The translations under genes and the position numbers were made by a program. From an uncultured Acidimicrobiales bacterium (lineage in GTDB: Bacteria > Actinomycetota > Acidimicrobiia > Acidimicrobiales > SZUA-35), in the NCBI GenBank assembly GCA_938002965.1, contig CALKZY010000007.1, positions 61,539 through 125,538 of the forward strand: DNA of 64,000 bases, in the 5' to 3' direction. Each line of letters begins with the position of its first letter. Position 1 is the stretch's first letter. Shown piece after piece: positions 43,782-51,336 of the stretch. Below the pieces are notes generated by a model. That model was not told the DNA's origin. It saw nothing but the letters and a program-made list of their open reading frames with translations, and ran no database searches.

Positions 43782-45118
43782 CGGTGAGGGTCTGGCTCTG
43801 CTGGCAGAACCGCTGCCAGCGCCTGGGAGAGATAGTCGTCGTCGGTCGGGTCCACCGTTCGCAGATCAATGATGGTGTGGCGGTCTTCGACTCTAGCAAT
43901 GATCGGCCGGTCAAGGTTGCGCAGCGCGTCACTGACATCGCTGGTGATGCGGAGGCCGTGGCTGGGGATCGTTACTGTCGGAAGTGTGCCGCCACCGGGA
44001 ACGGACTGGCACGACGCCGATAATGCCGTGCCGAGAGTGGCATCGATGGCGTCCGCTCTGGCCTGAAGCTCGACCGGAGTGCGTGAGGCCATGGCCCAGA
44101 AGGGGATGTCGCCTCCACGGCGATCGAGGTAGGCCAGTGTGGTTTCGTGGAGGGCGTGCATAACGAGCGATCCAGGTCGAAGCGCCCGGGCCAGAGGATG
44201 GCGTCCACAGGTCGCCACGAGGTCGGCCCGACCGGCGATGATTCCGGCTTGTGGTCCGCCGTAGAGCTTGTCGCCGCTGAACAGGACAAGGTCGGCGCCG
44301 TCTTTCAAGGTCTGGCGCGCCGCCGGCTCCTCAGCCAGCCAGCTTGGGGGTGGGCCGCTGAGCCAGGGGCAGGTGCTGTCCAACAAGCCTGAGCCGATGT
44401 CGGCAACGACCGGGGGGCCAACGGTGGCCAGTTCGGCCACGGTCACGTCTTCGGTGAATCCGACGATGCGATAGTTGGAGCGATGGACTTTTAGGATCAT
44501 GGCCAGGTCGTCGGCGACGTCGCTGTAGTCGGATAGTCGGGATCGATTTGTCGTTCCGACTTCAACCAGACGGGCACCGGACTGATTCATGACGTCGGGT
44601 ATGCGGAACCCGCCACCGATCTCAACCATTTCGCCCCGCCCAACGGCGACACCTCGATTGGGGGCCAACGCTGCCAGGGTCAGCAATACGGCTCCGGCAC
44701 AATTGTTGACCACCATGGCCGCCTCAGCACCGCAGGCTTCGGCCATGACGTCGCCTACCGCTCGTTGGCGACTGCCTCGGGATCCTGTCTCGAGGTCAAG
44801 CTCCAGGTTGGTATAACGGGAGGGAAGTGAAACCGGAAGCGGTGCTCGTCCGAGGTTGGTGTGCAGCATTACGCCGGTGGCGTTGACGACTTCGGTAATC
44901 ATTTGTCGCCGCCGTCGCCGGGCATAGTCTTCGAGGCGGTCGGCGTCATCGTCGGCGATTGCTTGGCGGGCCACGCTCACCGCTAGTGGGTGAGGTAGCC
45001 CGTGGGCGGCTAGAGAACGGGCCAAGCGGTCGACCGAGGGTGGCCGCTTCCCCATGGTGGTTTCCTGCGGGGAAACGTCGGACCGGGAGCTGGGTGAGGG
45101 CGCCGCGTCTGAATCCAC
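43778..45118 (-). CDS. selA: L-seryl-tRNA(Sec) selenium transferase SelA
   Basis: 446 aa. The PLP enzyme converts Ser-tRNA(Sec) to Sec-tRNA(Sec) with selenophosphate. N-terminal tRNA-binding region (PSVDRLARSLAAHGLPHPLAVSVAR), INATG-like EVVNATGVMLHTNLGRAP, and the PLP Lys in LVLFSGDKLYGGPQAGII. The GTG start is supported by TAGTCT 6 nt upstream. It is translationally coupled to selB. selD and tRNA-Sec are not seen in the window. Confidence 0.93.
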   Translation of the reverse strand: MDSDAAPSPSSRSDVSPQETTMGKRPPSVDRLARSLAAHGLPHPLAVSVARQAIADDDADRLEDYARRRRRQMITEVVNATGVMLHTNLGRAPLPVSLPSRYTNLELDLETGSRGSRQRAVGDVMAEACGAEAAMVVNNCAGAVLLTLAALAPNRGVAVGRGEMVEIGGGFRIPDVMNQSGARLVEVGTTNRSRLSDYSDVADDLAMILKVHRSNYRIVGFTEDVTVAELATVGPPVVADIGSGLLDSTCPWLSGPPPSWLAEEPAARQTLKDGADLVLFSGDKLYGGPQAGIIAGRADLVATCGRHPLARALRPGSLVMHALHETTLAYLDRRGGDIPFWAMASRTPVELQARADAIDATLGTALSASCQSVPGGGTLPTVTIPSHGLRITSDVSDALRNLDRPIIARVEDRHTIIDLRTVDPTDDDYLSQALAAVLPAEPDPHR

Positions 45119-45124
45119 GGCTCA

Positions 45125-45130
45125 AGACTA
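45125..45130 (-). promoter_or_regulatory. -10 box TAGTCT for selA-selB
   Basis: TAGTCT on the minus strand, 6 nt from GTG 45118. Confidence 0.45.
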
Positions 45131-45277
45131 CCGGGCGATGTCACCCGCTTCCCGTCCGGTGGCTTACCAGCTCACCTCGCCGGATTCGCTGTCGCGTTCA
45201 CCAGCGATGTTACACGAGTGTCATTTCAAACAAGGTCGACAGGGGCTATAGCCCGGTTCGTTTGTTGCTAGGCCGGA

Positions 45278-45283
45278 TAGACT
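45278..45283 (+). promoter_or_regulatory. -10 box TAGACT for the FxsA-like gene
   Basis: TAGACT ends 8 nt before ATG 45292, or 5 nt before the in-frame GTG 45289. Confidence 0.45.
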
Positions 45284-45291
45284 GGAACGTG

Positions 45292-45711
45292 ATGGTAAAG
45301 AAGCACGCTTTGCTACTAGGCCTAGCGATCCTCGCCGAGGTCTCGGTCTTTCTTCTTGCCGCCAATCAACTCCGGCCACTTGTTGTCGTCCTCGCCTTGG
45401 TTGCTCTGTCGGCCGCTGGAGCGCGACAACTGAGCTCGGCGATCGCCAACGGCGACGCCCTTCAGCTGGTGGCCGCCGGGTTGTTGATCGTTCCCGGTTT
45501 CATTTCGGGAATAGTTGGTGCCCTACTTTTCGTGGCACCCGTTCCGGTCCGATTGCGTGACGGTCTTCGCGAAGTAGTTCGCGATTTGGCCGGTGATCGC
45601 TCGGACCTTCTTGTTCCCTCGAGTTTTCCGGTTGGGGGCTACCGGGTGGAACAACGCGGCGTGCTTGACGTCGGCTACCAGCAAGAACCCAGAACAAGAG
45701 TCGGTCGATGA
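45292..45711 (+). CDS. FxsA-like small membrane protein
   Basis: 139 aa from ATG 45292. Hydrophobic helices (ALLLGLAILAEVSVFLLA; LVVVLALVALSAAGA) and the family's most conserved stretch LQLVAAGLLIVPGFISGIVGALLFVAPVPVRLRDGL (usual form GLLLIxPGFlTDxlGllLLxPPvR). FxsA of E. coli affects phage exclusion when overproduced; its normal role is unknown. The 111 upstream residues in the track overlap selA antisense and are rejected. Confidence 0.65.
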   Translation: MVKKHALLLGLAILAEVSVFLLAANQLRPLVVVLALVALSAAGARQLSSAIANGDALQLVAAGLLIVPGFISGIVGALLFVAPVPVRLRDGLREVVRDLAGDRSDLLVPSSFPVGGYRVEQRGVLDVGYQQEPRTRVGR

Positions 45712-45777
45712 GGTGGCATGCGCTCGCGCACGTGTGCTTGAGATACCTCGTCGACAACCGTGAGAACAGGAGAGGTT

Positions 45778-46356
45778 GTGTCCATCACAGAAGATCAAGT
45801 TCCGCTTCCGCCGATCACCCCGGGGGTAGCCCGAGCGCTGAGCCCGTTGGTGCGTCGGATTGCCAGCGAGAGCTCGGCTGGAGAGCCCGGTCTGAATACG
45901 TACTTGGTCGGCATCGACGAGATTGTCATCGTTGATCCCGGTCCCAGCGATGATCAGCACCTTGACGTGCTTTGCGGATGCGGCGGTGATCGCATTCGTT
46001 GGATCGTGTTGACCGATACCGGCGAGGACTATTCCGCTTCCGCCGCGGAACTGAAGCAGCGCACCGGGGCCGAGTTGGTCGCACCTGCTGGGTTCGACGG
46101 AGCCGATCAGGTCCTTGGCGACGGCTTCAAAATCGACGCCACCGAATTTCGTATGACCGCAGTGGCAGTAGAGGAAGGCTCCGACAGCAAGTTCTCGTTC
46201 GTCCTGGAGCAGGAACGAACGTTGCTGACCGGTGATCACGTTATCGATGACGAGATGCCGAAGGGTTTGCCGGAGAAGGTGAAGTCCTACCGGATCAAGT
46301 CCATCGCGCCCGGCCACGGCCAGTACATCGAGAACGCGTCGAGGATGCTCAGCTAA
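45778..46356 (+). CDS. Metallo-beta-lactamase-fold protein lacking its metal-binding motif
   Basis: 192 aa from GTG 45778, with AGGAGAGG just upstream. The layout follows LACTB2-like MBL hydrolases: GLNTYLVGIDEIVIVDPGP, then IVLTDTGEDYSASAAELKQRTGAELVAP, FVLEQERTLLTGDHVIDDEM and SIAPGHGQYIENA. The canonical HxHxDH is replaced by D-T-G-E-D-Y, so three metal-ligand His are gone while the fold scaffold, GDH and PGHG remain. It is either a non-enzymatic relative or uses a different chemistry. It lies 66 bp after the FxsA-like gene and ends before a strong terminator. Confidence 0.75.
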   Translation: MSITEDQVPLPPITPGVARALSPLVRRIASESSAGEPGLNTYLVGIDEIVIVDPGPSDDQHLDVLCGCGGDRIRWIVLTDTGEDYSASAAELKQRTGAELVAPAGFDGADQVLGDGFKIDATEFRMTAVAVEEGSDSKFSFVLEQERTLLTGDHVIDDEMPKGLPEKVKSYRIKSIAPGHGQYIENASRMLS

Positions 46357-46396
46357 ATCGCTGCTCGACAGCGCATGGCCGCTGGTGAGAAGTTGA

Positions 46397-46446
46397 AAAC
46401 GTAGAAGGACCCACCTCCGAAGAGGCGGGTCCTTCTACGTTTTTGC
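46397..46446. terminator. Strong bidirectional terminator between convergent genes
   Basis: AAAACGTAGAAGGACCC-A-CCTC pairs with GAGG-C-GGGTCCTTCTACGTTTT around a CGAA loop: a ~20-bp stem with one mismatch, flanked by A- and T-runs on both sides. It separates the MBL-like gene (+) from erpA (-). Confidence 0.92.
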
Positions 46447-46460
46447 GTTCGTTTGACTTC

Positions 46461-46781
46461 TTACGAGAACGACTGTCCGCAGCCGCAGCTGCGCTGGGCG
46501 TTCGGGTTGTCGATCGAGAATCCGGTTTGCTGCAGACCGTCTTTGTAGTCGAGGGTGGCTCCTACCAGGAGCTGTGCGCTAGTGGGGTCGACGACCACCT
46601 TCACGCCACCGTGTTCGGTCGCTTGGTCTTCGTTTGCGACCTCGCCGTCGAAGAACATTTCGTAAGAGAAGCCGGAGCAGCCGCCGGGGCGTACCGCAAC
46701 TCGAAGGGCGAGCGCTTCGTCGTCCTCTTGGTCGAGCAGCTGCTTGACCTTCGTGGCTGCTGCGTCGGTTACCGTGATCAT
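46461..46781 (-). CDS. erpA: Iron-sulfur cluster insertion protein, ErpA/HesB family
   Basis: 106 aa. A-type carrier protein that passes [Fe-S] clusters to target enzymes. The three cluster Cys are C35 (GGCSGFSYEM) and C99/C101 (SCGCGQSF). Length and start are typical; GGAGG lies 11 nt before the ATG. It is divergent from mrp, another Fe-S carrier, 134 bp away. Confidence 0.92.
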   Translation of the reverse strand: MITVTDAAATKVKQLLDQEDDEALALRVAVRPGGCSGFSYEMFFDGEVANEDQATEHGGVKVVVDPTSAQLLVGATLDYKDGLQQTGFSIDNPNAQRSCGCGQSFS

Positions 46782-46903
46782 AGTTTTGCGTACCTCCGTG
46801 CTTTCAGTGTAACGCCGGGTTGCGGCTGTTTATTCCGCTTGGGAAAGGGTCAGGGTCTCGTGTCGCCCGGCACCTGGCTGATACGTGTTCACATAGCGAC
46901 TGT

Positions 46904-46909
46904 TAGTCT
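46904..46909 (+). promoter_or_regulatory. -10 box TAGTCT for mrp
   Basis: TAGTCT ends 6 nt before ATG 46916. Confidence 0.5.
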
Positions 46910-46915
46910 GAAAAC

Positions 46916-48124
46916 ATGGTCGCAGACAGAGTCACCGAAGACGAAATCATGGGGGTTTTGCGTGGTGTGATCGACCCGGAGTTGGGCAGCAACATCGTTG
47001 AGCTTGGCATGGCCAAGGGAGCGAAGGTGGCTGACGACGGGTCGGTGGTGGTGAAGATCGCCCTCACAACGGCCGGATGCCCGTTGCGGGCTCAGATTCA
47101 ACGAGACACCAAGACCAGGATTGCCTCACTCCCGGGCGTGACCAAGGTATCGATCGACTGGACCGAGTTATCTCCGGATGAAAAGGCTGCGGCGATGGCG
47201 GTGGCCAGGAAAAACGCTGCCGACCGTGCCCCTGAGACCGCCATTCCGGCTACGGCGCGGGTCCTGGCTATTGCCTCGGGCAAGGGTGGTGTCGGCAAGT
47301 CTTCGGTGACCGCCAACCTGGCTGTGGCTTTGGCTGCTCAGGGGCGAAACGTTGGGGTGATCGATGCTGACATCTGGGGTTTCTCCATTCCCCGCATGCT
47401 GGGCCTGGACGGCCGGCTGGGGGGTGGCACCGACGGCGAACGGGCTGTCATCGAGCCGCTGTCGATGTCAGTCCCAACCGAAGAAGGATTGGCCACCGGG
47501 CGTCTTGACGTCGTGTCGATGGGTTTCCTGGTGGAAGACGAGGAGTCGGCTCTGTTATGGCGCGGTCTAATGTTGAACCGGGCCGTCCAGCACTTCCTTG
47601 AAGATGTGGCGTGGGATGACGACCTCGAGTACTTGTTGATTGACATGCCACCGGGCACCGGTGATGTGGCCATGGGCTTGGCCCGCATGATCCCCAGGGC
47701 TGAGATGTTGGTGGTCACGACGCCGGCGACCGGTGCTCAGAAAGTGGCCGCACGGGCGGTCTCGATGGCCCGAAAGTCGTACCTGCGAGTAGCCGGCGTC
47801 ATTGAGAACATGTCGGTGTTCGTGGCTCCGGACGGTCAACGCTTCGAGCTGTTCGGCAGCGGTGGGGGTCAGGCGCTGGCCGACGAAGCCGGTGTTGAGC
47901 TGATCGGGCGGATTCCAATAGAACCAGAGGTTTCAGCCGGTGGTGACGCCGGAGAACCCGTGGCTCTTGGCCCGGGATCGCCGGCGGCGGAGGTGTTCAT
48001 CGAGATTGCTCAGCGAATCGTGACTGACATCGCTCCACCGGTTGAGATGGAAAGCTGTACCGCCCGAATGTTCGACCTGGTGGACGCCGCGCTGGCCGAG
48101 TACGACTCGACAAACAGCGATTGA
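46916..48124 (+). CDS. mrp: Mrp/NBP35-family Fe-S cluster carrier ATPase
   Basis: 402 aa. An N-terminal MIP18/DUF59 domain (VLRGVIDPELGSNIVELGM, TTAGCPLRAQI) is fused to a ParA-like ATPase (ASGKGGVGKSSVTANLA Walker A; YLLIDMPPGTGDVAMGLA). The C-terminal CxxC that bridges the cluster in many homologues is absent: ENMSVFVAPDGQRFELFG has no Cys, as in mycobacterial Mrp. It is thought to assemble or carry Fe-S clusters. The ATG is backed by a leaderless-type TAGTCT box. Confidence 0.92.
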   Translation: MVADRVTEDEIMGVLRGVIDPELGSNIVELGMAKGAKVADDGSVVVKIALTTAGCPLRAQIQRDTKTRIASLPGVTKVSIDWTELSPDEKAAAMAVARKNAADRAPETAIPATARVLAIASGKGGVGKSSVTANLAVALAAQGRNVGVIDADIWGFSIPRMLGLDGRLGGGTDGERAVIEPLSMSVPTEEGLATGRLDVVSMGFLVEDEESALLWRGLMLNRAVQHFLEDVAWDDDLEYLLIDMPPGTGDVAMGLARMIPRAEMLVVTTPATGAQKVAARAVSMARKSYLRVAGVIENMSVFVAPDGQRFELFGSGGGQALADEAGVELIGRIPIEPEVSAGGDAGEPVALGPGSPAAEVFIEIAQRIVTDIAPPVEMESCTARMFDLVDAALAEYDSTNSD

Positions 48125-48143
48125 GCCTGGGTCGTTTGGTGAT

Positions 48144-48896
48144 TTAGGCTTCGGCCGGTGTCTGAGTTGGTTTGGGGGCAGTCGATCGTTTAACGGTGAG
48201 CTTCTCGTTTACGAATCTTGATGCCGGAACCAAGACGGTCATCTGAGTCTCGGGATCTTCGAGCTCAATGGTCGTTGGGTGAACAGCGGTGACTTTGCCC
48301 TGCACATCGTCGAACATGACGATGTCACCTTCGGAGACCAGTCGACGCATCGCCCGGTTGGAGGCCACCTCTCGAGCCACGCTGTGACCGCCCAGGCCGA
48401 CCAGCAAGGTCAAGGTGGCGGCTACACCGAAGAAGATGGCGGCCAAGCCCATGTTGACCACTTCGGTGTCGATACCGATTGTGCTGACTGCCAGCAGAAT
48501 GGCGAGGGTGTAAATCAGCGACCGGACCACCATGTGGACCTGTCGCTCGATGTTGAGCGGCATTCGAGCCGTGGCCTGCGAGACGGCGGTGGCGGCGAAT
48601 GAAGCCAAGACGCGGGCAACGATGATGATGATCGCCGCAGTCAGAATCTTGGGAAAGAAGGCGATGGCGTCTTTGGGTAGCTGGTCAAGCGCCGTGGGCT
48701 GAATGAAGCCAAGGGCGGCGATCAGACCGCCAACCATGAAGAAGGAAAAGACCAACTGGCTGATGGGTTTGGCCACGTTCTGGATGGCCTCTCCCTTGGC
48801 CGAAGCCACCAGACGGTGGACGAGGCGTGAGGCGATCATCCCCAACACAATTCCGGCGACGATTGCTACCAGCGCCATAAGCCAACTATTCATCAT
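48144..48896 (-). CDS. Mechanosensitive channel-like protein (MscS-related)
   Basis: 250 aa. Four TM segments and a MscS-type beta domain (VSEGDIVMFDDVQGKVTAVHPTTIELEDP, VLVPASRFVNEKLTV). The pore-like segment is GLAAIFFGVAATLTLLVGLGGHSVAREVASN. Two ATG codons in a row (48896, 48893) follow GGAGGAGA; the second has better spacing. It overlaps the anti-sigma gene by ~11 bp and is the last gene of the sigma operon, so it is likely controlled with it. Confidence 0.82.
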   Translation of the reverse strand: MMNSWLMALVAIVAGIVLGMIASRLVHRLVASAKGEAIQNVAKPISQLVFSFFMVGGLIAALGFIQPTALDQLPKDAIAFFPKILTAAIIIIVARVLASFAATAVSQATARMPLNIERQVHMVVRSLIYTLAILLAVSTIGIDTEVVNMGLAAIFFGVAATLTLLVGLGGHSVAREVASNRAMRRLVSEGDIVMFDDVQGKVTAVHPTTIELEDPETQMTVLVPASRFVNEKLTVKRSTAPKPTQTPAEA

Positions 48897-49260
48897 TCTC
48901 CTCCATCAGCAGCAATCGGGAAGTCTCCACGCCCGCCCCGAAGAGATCCGATACGACATCGAACATTACCCGCGAATCGAGGCGGTCCGTCACTTTCTGT
49001 TCCAGCCGTTCAGTCAAATCGTCTGGCGAAGCGAGGACTGTCCCCAACGCCTGTTGGATACTCGATGCCTGTGTCTGGTTGTCGTTGCCGTCTTCGTGAA
49101 TCGACATTGATTCGATGGCCGAAGCACATCGCTCACAGGTTGCGATGTGCTGTTCGACGCGAGCAGTAGCCACCACCTCTTTGTCGGTGGAAGCTTCGTC
49201 ATCGAGCCACCGCTGCAGTGCCCGCTTGTTCGGGTGGCGAAAGCGTGCCACTACTCCCAC
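48886..49260 (-). CDS. Zinc-type anti-sigma factor (ZAS-like)
   Basis: 124 aa. Soluble, without a TM helix. HIATCERC (HxxxCxxC) with an upstream His forms the ZAS zinc site, and HPNKRALQRWLDDEAS resembles the helix before it. It is encoded directly after the ECF sigma gene with a 10-bp overlap, the arrangement of sigma/anti-sigma pairs. GTG at 49251 (TAGTG, overlapping the sigma stop by one base) is an alternative start. The soluble ZAS type suggests a cytoplasmic redox or disulfide signal (inference). Confidence 0.8.
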   Translation of the reverse strand: MGVVARFRHPNKRALQRWLDDEASTDKEVVATARVEQHIATCERCASAIESMSIHEDGNDNQTQASSIQQALGTVLASPDDLTERLEQKVTDRLDSRVMFDVVSDLFGAGVETSRLLLMEENDE

Positions 49261-49880
49261 TCTCTCAACGCTGCGCCCAACTTGCGGCGGGCTCTGAGCA
49301 GCCGTGTTTTGACAGTGGGTAAGGGCACATCGAGGACTTCGCTTATCTCGTCGTAGCTGAGGCCTTCCAGCTCTCTAAGCACCACAATCGACCGCGAAAG
49401 GTCATCAAGCAAATCGAGGGCCTCGACGAAGTCGTCCATGACGATCTCACCTTGAACCCGTGACTCGACCGAGCGCTCCACCTTGATGGGGGTTTCGGGC
49501 ATGTCGTGAGGGTCAATTACCACCGCTCGACGTCGTCGAATGGTCGAGATAGCTGTGTTGTGGGTGATTCGCAGCACCCACCCTCTCAGCGACGAGTCAC
49601 CGCGAAAGGTGGGGAGTGCTAGCCAGGCTTTGATCAGCGTTTCCTGGGCGATGTCTTCGGCCAAGGATTTGTCGCGGACGACGGAGAGGGCAAGGCGGTA
49701 GATGGCGTCGCCGTGTTCCACCACGAGTTGATGGAGTTCCTCCGGGTCGGCCGATTTCTCATCGCCGCCGGATCCCGCCGATCCCTGTTTGTGGGCTCGG
49801 CGGTCGGCTAACGAGATTCGCTCTACTGTATCGGCGGGTTGGCTGGTGTCGGCTGTCGCCCCGCCAGACATGGCAGTCAT
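49251..49880 (-). CDS. ECF-type RNA polymerase sigma factor
   Basis: 209 aa if translation begins at ATG 49880 (MTAMSGGATADTSQ); the open frame continues upstream to 50189 (312 aa), but the extra ~100 residues resemble no sigma domain. Region 2 is AIYRLALSVVRDKSLAEDIAQETLIKAWLALPTFRGDSSLRGWVLRI, region 4 DLLDDLSRSIVVLRELEGLSYDEISEVLDVPLPTVKTRLLRARRKL. The ~50 residues before region 2 are low complexity. First gene of sigma-anti-sigma-channel operon. Start position uncertain. Confidence 0.85.
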   Translation of the reverse strand: MTAMSGGATADTSQPADTVERISLADRRAHKQGSAGSGGDEKSADPEELHQLVVEHGDAIYRLALSVVRDKSLAEDIAQETLIKAWLALPTFRGDSSLRGWVLRITHNTAISTIRRRRAVVIDPHDMPETPIKVERSVESRVQGEIVMDDFVEALDLLDDLSRSIVVLRELEGLSYDEISEVLDVPLPTVKTRLLRARRKLGAALREWE

Positions 49881-50397
49881 CAGATTTTGAAGGAAGCGAG
49901 GAATCCGCCAACCGAAGTCCAGTGGTGCGTCGGTTACGACAAGTGGCAGGGGCAAGGCAGACGCTGCGGCCATCATTGATGGTATGGCCAACTGGAGATT
50001 TGGGAGGCTCGGGCCGTCGACGCGAAATCGCCGAATAGCCGGGGCCAAGGCAAGATCCTCAGCAGTTGGTGCCCTGACGCCTGCACGCTGATCAAGGCCT
50101 TCTTGGTTCATACGCCCGGATGGAATTCTCATTTGACTCGCCTCAGATGTGGCCCCGAATCGCCACAACCCATTGTGCGCTGATACCAAGCCAGTTGCTC
50201 CTTGGACTCTCAGGTACGTCCAGGAGGCTGTTTAGCCCCATTTTCGGACCGTCCCACAAACGGTAGGGGGATTTCGAGTAAAACACGAGGTGGGCGGTCA
50301 ATCAGCAGCAGGATAGAAATTTCGCCGAATTCTCGCGACCAACTCCGCTGCTGGGCCGTCTGTCTTTTGCTTCCCACAAGAAAGTGAGAAAGAACAA
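49881..50397. other. Stretch between the sigma factor and the divergent channel gene
   Basis: ~517 bp. The sigma ORF stays open on the minus strand to 50189 but without recognisable domains. From 50190 to 50397 I see no gene, no clear terminator and no convincing ECF-type promoter; TTGCTTCC and AT-rich tracts before 50398 may belong to the channel promoter. Confidence 0.5.
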
Positions 50398-51141
50398 ATG
50401 TTTCTTCAAGGTGACGCTGTCGATGAGGGTATTCAAATCGTCGATTCGCTTCAGAGCGGAATCACCGGGTTCTTCGATCAGCTCTTCGGGTTTCTCCCCA
50501 ACCTGATCGGCTTCCTGGCAATTCTGTTTATCGGGTGGTTTGTCGCCCGATTCATCGCACGGATCGTGCGGCGACTGTTCAAGGCCATCAATCTTGACTA
50601 CTACCTCGATCGTGCTGGAATCGGTGCTCCACTGGAGCGTGCCGGATATGCAGACAGCGGTCGATTCGTAGCCAAGATCCTCTACTACATGCTGATGCTG
50701 ATCGTACTCAAGCTGGCCTTCGGGGCACTTGGTATCGACGCTCTCAATGAGCCGTTCGATCAGTTGATTGCCTGGATTCCCAAGGCTCTCGTGGCCCTGG
50801 TCCTGATCGTCATCGGTGGCATCGTTGCCAACGTCGTCAAGGATCTGGTTCGTGGAGTTACCGCCGGTCAGGGCTACAGCAATCTTGCTGTGAACGCCGC
50901 CGGTATCGGTGTCTGGTTGATCTTCGGCCTGGCCGCTCTTGACCAGGCCGGCATTGCCGGTGACATGGTCGACACGCTGACCAACGCCATCTTTGCCTCC
51001 CTGAGCGCCATCCTCATCATCAAGTACGGTGTGGGCGGAATCTGGGCAGCTCGAGATCGCTTCTGGCCGTCGGTTTACGACACTGTTGCATCAAACCGTC
51101 CTACCTCTGGGTCCGCTCCGGCGCCCCAGCGACAGGCCTAG
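50398..51141 (+). CDS. Conserved TM-helix (CmpX-like) mechanosensitive channel family protein
   Basis: 247 aa. It contains two or more PF05552-type conserved TM helices (FLPNLIGFLAILFIGWFVARFIARIVRRLF; WIPKALVALVLIVIGGIVANVVKDLVRGV), amphipathic linkers and a C-terminal cytosolic tail. The MscS beta domain is missing. CmpX-like proteins sense membrane tension or cell-surface stress. It stands divergently from the ECF sigma operon, so a shared regulon is likely. Confidence 0.8.
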   Translation: MFLQGDAVDEGIQIVDSLQSGITGFFDQLFGFLPNLIGFLAILFIGWFVARFIARIVRRLFKAINLDYYLDRAGIGAPLERAGYADSGRFVAKILYYMLMLIVLKLAFGALGIDALNEPFDQLIAWIPKALVALVLIVIGGIVANVVKDLVRGVTAGQGYSNLAVNAAGIGVWLIFGLAALDQAGIAGDMVDTLTNAIFASLSAILIIKYGVGGIWAARDRFWPSVYDTVASNRPTSGSAPAPQRQA

Positions 51142-51152
51142 CAACAGAATCT

Positions 51153-51217
51153 CCTGGATGGGGCCCTCAGCCATCCAGGACGGGGCGGGCCCGTTTGGGC
51201 GATTCGGGACCCGCCCC
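51153..51217 (+). other. Two consecutive hairpins after the channel gene
   Basis: CCTGGATGG (51153) pairs with CCATCCAGG (51171), and GGGGCGGG (51182) with CCCGCCCC (51210). They lie before the strong terminator at 51251 and may be mRNA 3' structure or a small RNA. Confidence 0.5.
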
Positions 51218-51250
51218 ATCCACTCAAACTGAACCCCAAGGGTTCAGCAG

Positions 51251-51294
51251 CAAACGAGGCACCAACAATGGAGTTGGTGCCTCGTTTGCGTTTT
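51251..51294 (+). terminator. Strong terminator after the CmpX-like gene
   Basis: A 16-bp perfect stem CAAACGAGGCACCAAC / GTTGGTGCCTCGTTTG with a 6-nt loop, then CGTTTT. Confidence 0.93.
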
Positions 51295-51336
51295 CGGATA
51301 TCAGCCCCGGATGTAGTGCCGACCAGGTCCTGCTTG

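Noticed and set aside
45119-45288. Possible tRNA-Sec beside selA
   Set aside because: Inspected both strands of the gap; no acceptor/T-loop pairing of a tRNA could be built.
44959-45291. 111-aa N-terminal extension of the FxsA-like protein
   Set aside because: Overlaps selA antisense, with an Arg/Pro/Ser-rich shadow composition; the promoter box supports 45292.
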